Shown: in pieces, positions 25,688 through 33,493 of the stretch
Numbering within the stretch: position 1 is the first letter of the stretch
How the letters are laid out: every line of letters starts with the position of its first letter
Origin: Gordonia shandongensis DSM 45094
GTDB lineage: Bacteria; Actinomycetota; Actinomycetes; Mycobacteriales; Mycobacteriaceae
Assembly (NCBI RefSeq): GCF_000423025.1
Contig: NZ_AUHE01000005.1
Span: 62,001 to 126,000, forward strand
Direction: 5' to 3'
Length of the DNA stretch: 64,000 bases
Made by a program: the position numbers and the translations under genes
The notes under the pieces: generated by a model
What the model was told of the DNA's origin: nothing
The model's input: the letters and a program-made list of their open reading frames with translations, nothing else
Database searches by the model: none

Positions 25688-26410
25688 ATGGGGCTGCTCT
25701 CATCCACCGGGGCCAAGCGGGCCGCGAAGAAGGCGGAGAAGAAGATCCGCAAAGCGGAGAAGAAGGCGATCCGCATCCGCGCGAAGGTCGAGGCGAAGGC
25801 GCAGTCGCGGGAGGACCGCAAGGCCGCCAAGCAGACGCTGCGCGACGAGCACCGGTACGCGAAGAAGACGGCGAAACAGCAGCGCAAGACCATCAAGGCC
25901 GAGTCCAAGAAGCACGAGAAGCTCGCGGCCGCCGACGCGAAGACCATCGCCGAGCAGGCCAAGGCCGACGCGGAGGCCGCTCCGTTCACTCCCGCCAAGA
26001 TCAAGCGGTACCTGACCGTGGCGCGGATGCTGTCGCCGATCCTGGCGCCGATCGCCTACCGGGCCGCCGTGAGCGCCCGCAGTCAGGCGACCGTGGTCCG
26101 GGCCCGTCGCGCAGGCGTGGCCCCGGCGCTGTTGACGCAGTACGGGGGACCGAGTGCTCCCCTGCGTGCCCGCATCGCGACCTGCCGCGAGGCGGCGTCC
26201 CGGGTGAGCGGCCTCGACCAGGGCGCCGAGACCCAGGCGTTCGTCGCCGCGATGGTCTCGCGTCTGGACAACCTGGCCGTCGCCGCCGACGCCGCCGACG
26301 CCATGCCGCCGGCGCAGCGCCGCAATGCGCAGCGCGCCATCGACAACGAACTCACGGCGATCGACAACGATCTGCTGGCCCGACTCGACGTCCACCCGGC
26401 GAAGGCGTGA
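25688..26410 (+). CDS. DUF6474 family coiled-coil protein
   Basis: 240 residues. Residues 8-95 are a long, strongly basic Lys/Ala/Arg/Glu helix with heptad-like spacing, predicted to form a coiled coil. A helical domain follows with TPAKIKRYLTVARMLSPILAPIAYRAAV, hydrophobic enough to touch a membrane but not a clear helix span. The ATG follows GGAAAGG. Its stop overlaps the cutinase start by 4 bases, so they are coupled. The family is actinobacterial and uncharacterised. Confidence 0.75.
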   Translation: MGLLSSTGAKRAAKKAEKKIRKAEKKAIRIRAKVEAKAQSREDRKAAKQTLRDEHRYAKKTAKQQRKTIKAESKKHEKLAAADAKTIAEQAKADAEAAPFTPAKIKRYLTVARMLSPILAPIAYRAAVSARSQATVVRARRAGVAPALLTQYGGPSAPLRARIATCREAASRVSGLDQGAETQAFVAAMVSRLDNLAVAADAADAMPPAQRRNAQRAIDNELTAIDNDLLARLDVHPAKA

Positions 26411-27138
26411 TCACGATGCGACGAATCCTCTTGACCGCAGCCGCCGCACTCCTCGCCGCGACCGGTGTCGCCGTCGGCGGGGCCACCGTCGGCGAGGCCC
26501 CGAGCACCGCCGCACCGGGATGTGCGGACGTGCACGTGCTCTTCGCCCGCGGCACCGCCGAGACCGCGCCGCCGCTCGGCGTCACCGGCATCGCCTTCGG
26601 CGAGTCCATGAAGCGCCGTCTTCCCGGCAAGTCGGTGCGGGTCGAAGCCGTCCGCTACGCCGCGAGCAGCGACTTCTCGCACCGACTTCGGTTCGCCAAG
26701 AGCGTGGTCGACGGCATCGACAACGCCCAGCGACGCATCACGTCGATCGCGACCCACTGCCCCGACACCAAGATCGTGCTCGGCGGATATTCGCAGGGCG
26801 CCGCCCTCGCCGGGTACCTGACGAACGATTCGTTCGCGCTCCCGGCGGCCTACGCCCGGTATCGGTCGTACGTCCCGAAGCCGCTCAGCGCCGAGACCGC
26901 GTCGCACATCGCGGCGGTCATCCAGTTCGCGCCGCCGTCGAGCCGGTTCCTCCGGGACGTCGGTGCACCGCCGATCCGTCCGTCGAAGGAGTTCCGCGGC
27001 AAGATCGCGCGCTACTGCATCGTCGGCGACACGATCTGCAACGGTGCGCGCGCCGGTGCGCCGAACGCGTTGCACGTGCTGTACTCCGTCAACGGGATGA
27101 CCGACCGCGCAGCGAACTTCGCCGCACGGCGCCTCTGA
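26407..27138 (+). CDS. Cutinase family serine hydrolase (secreted)
   Basis: 243 residues. A Sec signal peptide covers about residues 4-36 (MRRILLTAAAALLAATG... ending near AAPG). The cutinase core follows: CADVHVLFARGT, the nucleophile elbow GGYSQGAAL, the catalytic Asp in GDTICNG and a late His in ALHVLY, with the four expected Cys. Cutinase-like proteins of mycolata hydrolyse lipid esters; most act outside the cell. The start (GTG 26407) overlaps the DUF6474 stop. Mtb Culp proteins are relatives. Confidence 0.9.
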   Translation: MITMRRILLTAAAALLAATGVAVGGATVGEAPSTAAPGCADVHVLFARGTAETAPPLGVTGIAFGESMKRRLPGKSVRVEAVRYAASSDFSHRLRFAKSVVDGIDNAQRRITSIATHCPDTKIVLGGYSQGAALAGYLTNDSFALPAAYARYRSYVPKPLSAETASHIAAVIQFAPPSSRFLRDVGAPPIRPSKEFRGKIARYCIVGDTICNGARAGAPNALHVLYSVNGMTDRAANFAARRL

Positions 27139-27165
27139 CGGGGCTCCGGCCCGCGCCGCTGTCGG

Positions 27166-28527
27166 TCAGCTCAGCGCGATCAGCGACAGCGGGTCGGAGA
27201 GCAGTTCGGCGATCGTCGCGAGGAACCGCGATCCCTGTTCGCCGTCGACGAGCCGGTGGTCGAACGACAGGCTCAACGTGGTGACCTCGCGCAACGCGAT
27301 CTCGCCCTGCCACTCCCAGGGCCGACGCCGCACGGCGCCCAGACAGAGGATCGCGGCCTCGCCGGGATTGAGGATCGGGGTGCCCGAGTCGATCCCGAAC
27401 ACGCCGATGTTGGTGATCGTGATGGTCCCGCCGACGAGGTCGGACGGCGGCGTGGTGCCGTCGCGGGCGGCCGCGGTCAGGTCCGCGATCGACACCGCCA
27501 GATCACGCAGGCTCGCCCGGTGGGCGTCGCGGATGACGGGCACCATGAGGCCGCGCGGCGTGGCGGCCGCGATGCCGAGGTTCACATACCGTTTGGTGAC
27601 GATCTCCTGGGCATCGTCGTCCCATGCGGAGTTCAGTGACGGGTTGGTCCGCAACGCCACGAGCAGCGCCTTCGCGACGAGGGCGAGCGGCGTGAGTCGG
27701 ACGTCGGCGAAGCGCGCGTGCGCGGTGAGCTCGTCGAGGAGTTCCATGCTCGGCGTGATGTCGACGTCGACGAACTCGGTGACGTGGGGCGCGGTGAACG
27801 CACTGCGGACCATGGCGTCCGCCGTCCGGCGCCGCAGACCGCGGATCGGTGTGCGCTCCTCGTCCCCCGTCCCGCCGGCCTCCGCCGCGCGGGCGGCGGT
27901 CTGGGACGCGTCGGACAAGTGGCGGTCGAGGTCGTCGCGGGTCACGTCGCCGTGGGCGCCGGTGGCCGTCACCTCGTCGAGGTCGACACCGGAGTCTCGT
28001 GCCAGGCGGCGCACCGGCGGAGCCGCGAGCGTCCGTTCCGGAGGCGCGGCGACCGCCGGGTCGACGGCGGCGGGGATGTCGGCAGCGGGGACGTCGGCAG
28101 CGGAATCCACGGCAGCGGGGTCGGCCGGGCGGGGACGGCGGCGGGCCCGCCGACTGCCGGAGTCCTGCGCGACGCCGTAGCCGACGAGGACCGCCGCCGG
28201 CTTCTCCTCGGCCCCATCCCCCGTACCCCCATCCCCCGTACCCCCGTCTCCCGCAGCACCCCCATCTCCGGCAGCCCCGCCGTCGCCCGTGTCGATGTCG
28301 ATGAACGGATCTCCCACCTCGACGGTGTCGCCCTCGGCGGCGTGCAGTGCGACGACGGTCCCGGCGAACGGCGAGGGCAGTTCGACGGCGGCTTTGGCGG
28401 TCTCCACCTCGGCGATCACCTGGTTGAGATCCACGGTGTCGCCGACGGCCACCTCCCAGCGGACGAGTTCGGCGTCGGTGAGGCCCTCGCCGAGGTCGGG
28501 CAGGTTGAAGGTCTCCACGACAGACAT
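27166..28527 (-). CDS. bkdC: Branched-chain 2-oxoacid dehydrogenase E2 (dihydrolipoyl acyltransferase)
   Basis: 453 residues. One lipoyl domain (residues 1-80, lipoylated Lys in VETAKAAVE), then a Pro/Ala/Asp-rich hinge with Gly/Asp repeats, an E3-binding domain (APPVRRLARDSGVDLDEV, about 167-200) and the trimeric acyltransferase domain ending with DHRLVDG, whose His and Asp are catalytic. ETAKA rather than ETDKA in the lipoyl loop is seen in branched-chain enzymes, so bkd is preferred to pdh. Third gene of the bkdABC operon, 13 bp after bkdB. The M. tuberculosis counterpart is Rv2495c. Confidence 0.9.
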   Translation of the reverse strand: MSVVETFNLPDLGEGLTDAELVRWEVAVGDTVDLNQVIAEVETAKAAVELPSPFAGTVVALHAAEGDTVEVGDPFIDIDTGDGGAAGDGGAAGDGGTGDGGTGDGAEEKPAAVLVGYGVAQDSGSRRARRRPRPADPAAVDSAADVPAADIPAAVDPAVAAPPERTLAAPPVRRLARDSGVDLDEVTATGAHGDVTRDDLDRHLSDASQTAARAAEAGGTGDEERTPIRGLRRRTADAMVRSAFTAPHVTEFVDVDITPSMELLDELTAHARFADVRLTPLALVAKALLVALRTNPSLNSAWDDDAQEIVTKRYVNLGIAAATPRGLMVPVIRDAHRASLRDLAVSIADLTAAARDGTTPPSDLVGGTITITNIGVFGIDSGTPILNPGEAAILCLGAVRRRPWEWQGEIALREVTTLSLSFDHRLVDGEQGSRFLATIAELLSDPLSLIALS

Positions 28528-28540
28528 TCCGGCGGTCCTC

Positions 28541-29542
28541 TCAGGCGGTGTAGGTGCGGTCGACGGCGTCGAGCATGCGGTCGACGTCGGGCAGATAGTG
28601 CTTCTCGAGTTTCGCGGGCGGGTACGGGACGGCGAATCCGCCGACCCGCTGCACGGGAGCCTCGAGATGGTAGAAGCACGACTCGATGACGCGGGCGGAG
28701 ATCTCGGCGCCGATCCCCATGAACACGGGGGCCTCGTGAGCGATCACGAGCCGTCCGGTCTTTCGGACCGATGCGGTGACGGTGTCGAGGTCGAGCGGCG
28801 AGATGGACCGCAGGTCGACCACCTCCACCGAGCGGCCCTCGTCGGCGGCCACGTCTGCGGCCTGCAGCGCCGTGGTCACGAGCGGCCCGTACGTCACGAG
28901 CGTGACGTCGCGGCCGTCGCGGACCACCCGCGCTCGGTGCAGCGGATACCGGTCGGCGTCCACGTCGACTTCGCTCTTCTCCCAGTAGCGACGTTTGGGT
29001 TCGAAGAACAGGACCGGATCGTCGGAGGCGACCGCCTCCTGAATCATCGAGTAGGCGTCCTGCGAGTTGCTGCACGTGACGACGCGGAGTCCCGGCGTCG
29101 CGGCGAAGTAGCCCTCGGGTGATTCCGAATGATGCTCGACGGCCCCGATCCCGCCGCCGTACGGGACACGGATGGTCAGCGGCATGCGGACTGCGCCCGC
29201 GGTCCGGTAGTGCAGTTTGGCCACCTGGGAGACGATCTGGTCGTAGGCGGGGTAGATGAAGCCGTCGAACTGGATCTCGCAGACGGGCCGGTAGCCGCGG
29301 AACGCGAGTCCGACGGCGGTGCCGATGATCCCCGACTCGGCCAACGGCGTGTCGATGACGCGGTCGACGCCGAACTCGTCCTGCAGTCCGTCGGTGATCC
29401 GGAAGACGCCGCCGAGTTTGCCGATGTCCTCGCCGAGGAGCACGACCGTCGGATCGTCGTGCAGAGCCCGACGCAGCCCGGCGTTGATCGCCCGACCGAG
29501 CGGCATCGGTGTCTGCGCGTCGGTGGGCGCCCGGCCGGCCAT
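28541..29542 (-). CDS. bkdB: 2-oxoacid dehydrogenase E1 beta subunit
   Basis: 333 residues. Transketolase-type pyrimidine-binding and C-terminal domains with VLLGEDIGKLGGVFRIT, the TPLAESGIIG motif carrying the conserved Glu for thiamine activation, and PYGGGIGAVEHHSESPEGYFA. It forms an alpha2beta2 E1 with BkdA, decarboxylating 2-oxoacids from Val, Leu and Ile. Its ATG shares one base with the bkdA stop (TGATG). Reading frame upstream of 29542 is antisense to bkdA's code and not part of the gene. Confidence 0.92.
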   Translation of the reverse strand: MAGRAPTDAQTPMPLGRAINAGLRRALHDDPTVVLLGEDIGKLGGVFRITDGLQDEFGVDRVIDTPLAESGIIGTAVGLAFRGYRPVCEIQFDGFIYPAYDQIVSQVAKLHYRTAGAVRMPLTIRVPYGGGIGAVEHHSESPEGYFAATPGLRVVTCSNSQDAYSMIQEAVASDDPVLFFEPKRRYWEKSEVDVDADRYPLHRARVVRDGRDVTLVTYGPLVTTALQAADVAADEGRSVEVVDLRSISPLDLDTVTASVRKTGRLVIAHEAPVFMGIGAEISARVIESCFYHLEAPVQRVGGFAVPYPPAKLEKHYLPDVDRMLDAVDRTYTA

Positions 29543-30657
29543 CACGGGGTCCCCGGGGCCGTCCCCGCGACTGCCGGCGGCACGTCGTCGAACGTCTCGA
29601 GGTATGCCGCGTACTCGGTGCGTTCGGCGTCGATGAGACTGTGGGGCTCGGCGTAGACGTCGTCGAACAGCGACAGTGCGGGCGGGTCGGCGTGGGCGAG
29701 GCAGCCGGCGCGGAGTCCGGCGGCGGCTTCGTCGGCACGGCGGCCGATCTGGGCGATGTCGTCGTCCGACAGCGCGTCGTGAGCCTCGAGGAGCAGGCGG
29801 ATGCGCTCGATGGGGTCGCGCCGGATCCAGTCGGCGTCGTCGTCGGCGGTCCGGTACCGGGTCGGGTCGTCCGACGTGGTGTGCGGTCCGCGACGGTAGG
29901 TGACGGCTTCGATGAACGTGGGCCCACCGCCTTCGCGGGCGAGTTCCAGCGCGGCGCGGGTGACGGCCAGGACGGCCAGGACGTCGTTGCCGTCGACGCG
30001 GATGGTCGGCATCCCGTATCCGCGGCCGCGGTGGGCGATCGGCGCCTTGGTCTGCAGTGTCACCGGCTCGGAGATGGCCCACTGGTTGTTCTGGCAGAAG
30101 AACACGACGGGGGCCGCGAAGCTGGCGGCGAACCCCATGGCTTCGGCGACGTCGCCCTGGCTGGTGGCGCCGTCACCGAAGTAGGTGATGACAGCGGTGT
30201 CGGCGCCGTCGAGGTTGACGCCCATGCCGTATCCCGCGGCGTGGAGGGTCTGGGCGCCGATGATGATCGCCGGGGTCGCCATGTTGTAGTCGCCGGGGTT
30301 CCATCCCGACAGCGACGTGCCGCGCCAGAACGGGGTCAGCTCGGCGAGCGAGACGCCGCGGCAGTACGCCACGCCGTGTTCCCGGTAGCTGGGGAAGACG
30401 AAGTCGTCGGGTTCCAGGGCGCGGGCCGATCCGATCTGCGCGGCCTCCTGGCCGAACAGCGGGGCCCAGAGTCCGAGCTGACCCTGGCGTTGGAGCGCCG
30501 TGGCCTCGGCGTCGATTCTCCGGACGACCACCATGTCCTCGTAGAGGCGGCGGATGTCGTCGACGCTCACGTCGTCGACGTAGGTGGAGAAGTCGGGGTG
30601 GATGTGACGCTCGCCGGTGATGGTGACGAGCTGAACGGGTTCGTCGATGTCGGACAC
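29542..30657 (-). CDS. bkdA: 2-oxoacid dehydrogenase E1 alpha subunit
   Basis: 371 residues. Thiamine diphosphate-binding subunit: GDGATSQGDVAEAMGFAASF is the GDG...N-type Mg/ThDP motif (the Asn is in the following QNNQWAIS), and TYRRGPHTTSDDPTRYR is the phosphorylation-loop region. GTG 30657 follows AAAGGAG at 9 nt. First gene of bkdABC. The operon faces an Lrp/AsnC gene over a perfect inverted repeat. The M. tuberculosis counterpart is Rv2497c. Confidence 0.92.
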   Translation of the reverse strand: MSDIDEPVQLVTITGERHIHPDFSTYVDDVSVDDIRRLYEDMVVVRRIDAEATALQRQGQLGLWAPLFGQEAAQIGSARALEPDDFVFPSYREHGVAYCRGVSLAELTPFWRGTSLSGWNPGDYNMATPAIIIGAQTLHAAGYGMGVNLDGADTAVITYFGDGATSQGDVAEAMGFAASFAAPVVFFCQNNQWAISEPVTLQTKAPIAHRGRGYGMPTIRVDGNDVLAVLAVTRAALELAREGGGPTFIEAVTYRRGPHTTSDDPTRYRTADDDADWIRRDPIERIRLLLEAHDALSDDDIAQIGRRADEAAAGLRAGCLAHADPPALSLFDDVYAEPHSLIDAERTEYAAYLETFDDVPPAVAGTAPGTP

Positions 30658-30760
30658 GGTTCTGCACTCCTTTCGGGGAATCATGGCGTGGATCGCACCC
30701 ATTGATTCTTGTGCTGAGCATCTCAACGGATTGCATGCTGAACAAGGAGCGGCTTCGTTA

Positions 30761-30777
30761 TTGGTCATACTGACCAA
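30761..30777. promoter_or_regulatory. Palindrome TTGGTCATACTGACCAA, candidate Lrp operator
   Basis: Perfect 7-bp arms TTGGTCA and TGACCAA around TAC lie in the 154-bp gap between bkdA and the divergent Lrp-type gene. The position 24 bp before the -10 of the regulator makes an autoregulatory operator likely. Confidence 0.6.
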
Positions 30778-30800
30778 TTTGCAGAAGCGTCGACGCGCGT

Positions 30801-30806
30801 TAGTGT
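30801..30806 (+). promoter_or_regulatory. -10 hexamer TAGTGT of the Lrp/AsnC gene (leaderless)
   Basis: TAGTGT ends 6 nt before ATG 30812, consistent with a leaderless transcript. Confidence 0.5.
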
Positions 30807-30811
30807 GCTTT

Positions 30812-31285
30812 ATGGACAGATTCGATCGGACCGACGCCCGGATCCTGCGGGCCCTGTGCGACTTTCCCCGCGCCACCGGCGTCCAGCTCGCCGGCCTGGT
30901 CGGGATGGCCCGCAACACGGTGCAGACGCGCTTGGGCCGATGGGACGCCGAGAGTGTGCTCGCGCCCTTCGACCGCCGCGTCGCGCCGCGCGATCTCGGT
31001 TTCCCCCTCCGCGCCTACATCGCGACGGTGGTCGACCAGCATGCGCTCGAACAGGTGGTGACGAGCCTCGCGGAGATCCCCGAGGTCCTCGAGGTGGTCG
31101 GCATCTCCGGTGCGGCCGATCTGCAGATCCTCGCCGTCGCCGCCGACGCCGACGATCTGTACCGCATCGCCGGCGCGATCCTCGCCGTCCCCGGCGTCGA
31201 GCGGACGACGGTGTCGGTCGTGATGCACGAGGCCATCGAATACCGCACGCGTCCGCTCATCGACCGGCTCGCCGGAGACCGATAG
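30812..31285 (+). CDS. Lrp/AsnC family transcriptional regulator (probable bkd regulator)
   Basis: 157 residues. N-terminal winged helix (FDRTDARILRALCDFPRATGVQLAGLVGMARNTVQTRL) followed by an Asn/Leu-responsive RAM domain (LEQVVTSLAEIPEVLEVVGISGAADLQILAVAADADDLY). This is the standard Lrp layout and length. The ATG at 30812 starts the HTH in the usual position; the region before it contains the promoter. Divergence from bkdABC and the shared palindrome make control by branched-chain amino or keto acids likely; that is inference. In M. tuberculosis Rv2498c-adjacent BkdR plays that role. Confidence 0.88.
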   Translation: MDRFDRTDARILRALCDFPRATGVQLAGLVGMARNTVQTRLGRWDAESVLAPFDRRVAPRDLGFPLRAYIATVVDQHALEQVVTSLAEIPEVLEVVGISGAADLQILAVAADADDLYRIAGAILAVPGVERTTVSVVMHEAIEYRTRPLIDRLAGDR

Positions 31286-31421
31286 GCCCCACGATCACGG
31301 GCCGGCCGCGTCATCGGTGGCGATGTCGCGGATGGCCTCGCCGCGGTCGCGCACGAGGCGGTGCGGCGCGCGGCGACCTACCCTGGCCGGTGAGGGCCCG
31401 TCGACCACGGAAGGGAGTCTC

Positions 31422-32612
31422 ATGACCGCCCCTGTACCGGCTGACTCTGTACCGGCTGATTCTGTACCGGCTGATTCTGCGATCTACGACAGCATCGTGA
31501 TCGGCGGCGGCATCGCCGGCATGTCGATCGCCTACGAACTCGCCGAGAGTCAACGGGTGCTTCTGGTGGAGCGGGAGACGACCCTCGCCTACCACACCAC
31601 CGGCAGGTCGGCGGCGACGTTCCTGGAGAGCTACGGCAACGCCACGGTTCGCGCACTCACGCGGGCCAGCCGCGACTTCTTCGGTTCGCCGCCGGACATC
31701 GTCGACGCGCCGCTGGTCTCACCCCTCCCGCTGATGATCGTCGGCCGCGACGATCAGAGCGACCTGGTTCGTGATCGATACCGCGAGGTGCGGCCACGCA
31801 ATCCGGCCGTGGAATTGCTCGACGGCCCCGCCGCCGAGGCGCAGAACGCCCTCCTGCGACCGGGCTACACGGCAGCGGCCCTCGTCGATCACGCGTCGCT
31901 GGAGATCGACGTCCACGGTCTGCACCAGGCCTACCGTCGCGGGCTGCGCCGCCGCGGCGGCGACATCCGCACGTCGGCGGGCATCGTCGCGGCCCGACGC
32001 GAACGGTCGGTGTGGGTGCTCCGCGATGCGGCGGGCACCGAACGCCGCACACATGCCGTGGTGAACGCGGCGGGCGCCTGGTGCGACGAGGTCGCGGCCG
32101 TGATGGGCGCCCACCCGGTCGGGATCCGGCCGCTGCGCCGGACCGCGTTCATGGTGTCGGCGCCGACCGGCATGCCGACGCCCGCCGACCGGCTGATGAC
32201 CCTGTCGGCCGGTGAGGACTTCTACGTCCGCCCCGACGGACCCGGCTATCTGTGCTCCCCGGCCGACGAGACCCCGTCGGAGCCGTGCGATGCGCGGCCG
32301 GACGAACTGGAGATCGCCCGGGCGATCGACGCACTCAACGAGGCGACCCGACTGGCGATCCGCAGCATCGCCCACCCGTGGGCCGGGCTGCGCAGCTTCA
32401 CCGCCGACCGCACTCCCGTCGTCGGCCCCGACCCGACCCTCGACGGACTCGTCTGGTTCGCCGGCCAAGGCGGCTACGGCATCCAGATGGCTCCCGCGCT
32501 CGCCCGCGCCGGAGCGGCACTGGCCGTCGGTGACCCCCTGCCGACCGATCTGGTCGACGCGGGGCTCGCCGCCGAATCCCTGCTCCCCGGCCGCTCCGCG
32601 GCGACCGGCTAG
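31422..32612 (+). CDS. FAD-dependent oxidoreductase (DAO/glycine oxidase family)
   Basis: 396 residues. After a short repeated N-terminus (PADSVPADSVPADS) comes the FAD-binding IVIGGGIAGMSIAYELAE, the GRSA segment, and a late flavin-contact region WFAGQGGYGIQMAPA. Layout and length match D-amino-acid/glycine oxidase-like proteins (DAO superfamily), which oxidise secondary or primary amines. The substrate is unknown. AAGGGAG precedes the ATG at 5 nt. The PADSV repeat is encoded by 15-bp tandem DNA at 31433-31477. It follows the Lrp gene on the same strand, 136 bp away. Confidence 0.8.
   Translation: MTAPVPADSVPADSVPADSAIYDSIVIGGGIAGMSIAYELAESQRVLLVERETTLAYHTTGRSAATFLESYGNATVRALTRASRDFFGSPPDIVDAPLVSPLPLMIVGRDDQSDLVRDRYREVRPRNPAVELLDGPAAEAQNALLRPGYTAAALVDHASLEIDVHGLHQAYRRGLRRRGGDIRTSAGIVAARRERSVWVLRDAAGTERRTHAVVNAAGAWCDEVAAVMGAHPVGIRPLRRTAFMVSAPTGMPTPADRLMTLSAGEDFYVRPDGPGYLCSPADETPSEPCDARPDELEIARAIDALNEATRLAIRSIAHPWAGLRSFTADRTPVVGPDPTLDGLVWFAGQGGYGIQMAPALARAGAALAVGDPLPTDLVDAGLAAESLLPGRSAATG
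31433..31477. repeat. Three 15-bp tandem repeats at the start of the FAD oxidoreductase gene
   Basis: TGTACCGGCTGAYTC occurs three times in tandem at 31433, 31448 and 31463, encoding the PADSV repeat; in-frame copy number changes would only lengthen the flexible N-terminus. Confidence 0.85.
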
Positions 32613-32652
32613 CTGTTGGTGGACATGAGGTTCTCCACACGATCGCAGGTTG

Positions 32653-33429
32653 CTACATCACCGAAATTTCAGTCGGCTGAATGAGCGACGCGAGTCCGGC
32701 TGCTCCCGTGTTCGTGATGTCGACGCTGCGGGGGACGTTGTTTCGGACGATCCATCCGAGGCCGAAGAGGTGGTCTGTGACGGCGGTACCGAGCGGGCCC
32801 GCCAGGTGGTGTGCCTGCTCAGTCCAGTCGATGCAGTAGCGCAGTGGTCGTGTGGTCGACAACACCCTCGCCTCGATCCCCCATTCCGCGAGGGCCTCGG
32901 CCCCGGCGGTCGTGAGTCGGTAGTGCTTTCCTTTACCCGCTGAGGAGAGTCTGTCTCCGCTGAGCTCGGGGTGGTGGAGGCCGTCGCCGCCAGTGATCCA
33001 GCCGGCGCTCATGAACCGCTGGAACAGTTCGACTCCCGCTTGTCCTGCGAGGTGGCGATAGCAGGTGCGACCGGTCCGGACCGCGTGCGCTCGGGTGTGA
33101 GCGCGCAGCGAGGTGATCGGAGTCCGCGGCGCGAGTTTCGCGAGGGCCTCGAGAACTCCCTCGACTTCGTGGGTCGCGAGGCGATAGTAGCGGTGACGGC
33201 CCTGCTGTTCGACAGTGACGAGTCCGTGGTTCAGGAGCACCGTCAGGTGATTGCTGATGGTCGAGGCTGAAACGCCGGCTTCTTCGGCCAGCCGCCCGGC
33301 CGGAAGTGCACGTCCATCGGCCAAGGCCATCAACACCCGGGCACGCCGGGCGTCTGCGAATGCGGTGGCGATGCGTGCGATGTCCGGCTCACCCTGGAGC
33401 TGCGTGTGTCCGCTCAGGTTCTGGCTCAT
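32653..33429 (-). CDS. ArsR-type winged-helix regulator
   Basis: 258 residues. Residues 18-90 form an ArsR-like winged helix (ARRARVLMALADGRALPAGRLAEEAGVSASTISNHL). The C-terminal 150 residues are a further domain with a GKGKHYRLTTAGAEALAEWG second winged-helix-like segment. No CxC metal-site pair is visible in the HTH helix, so metal sensing is not indicated. It is divergent from the DHA2 transporter gene with a 64-bp gap, the usual layout of a local repressor. Codon use is less GC-extreme than the core genes. A TAACAT hexamer ends 7 nt before the ATG. Confidence 0.82.
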   Translation of the reverse strand: MSQNLSGHTQLQGEPDIARIATAFADARRARVLMALADGRALPAGRLAEEAGVSASTISNHLTVLLNHGLVTVEQQGRHRYYRLATHEVEGVLEALAKLAPRTPITSLRAHTRAHAVRTGRTCYRHLAGQAGVELFQRFMSAGWITGGDGLHHPELSGDRLSSAGKGKHYRLTTAGAEALAEWGIEARVLSTTRPLRYCIDWTEQAHHLAGPLGTAVTDHLFGLGWIVRNNVPRSVDITNTGAAGLASLIQPTEISVM

Positions 33430-33435
33430 GCGTCG

Positions 33436-33441
33436 ATGTTA
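33436..33441 (-). promoter_or_regulatory. -10 hexamer TAACAT of the ArsR-type gene (leaderless)
   Basis: On the minus strand TAACAT ends 7 nt before ATG 33429. Just beyond, TTCGACGAA (33454-33462) and GTTTC/GAAAC arms (33452-33456, 33467-33471) could be operators, but only weakly. Confidence 0.5.
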
Positions 33442-33493
33442 CGGACCGAATGTTTCGACGAAGGCTGAAACGTCCCGGGTTGAAGATCGAGGC

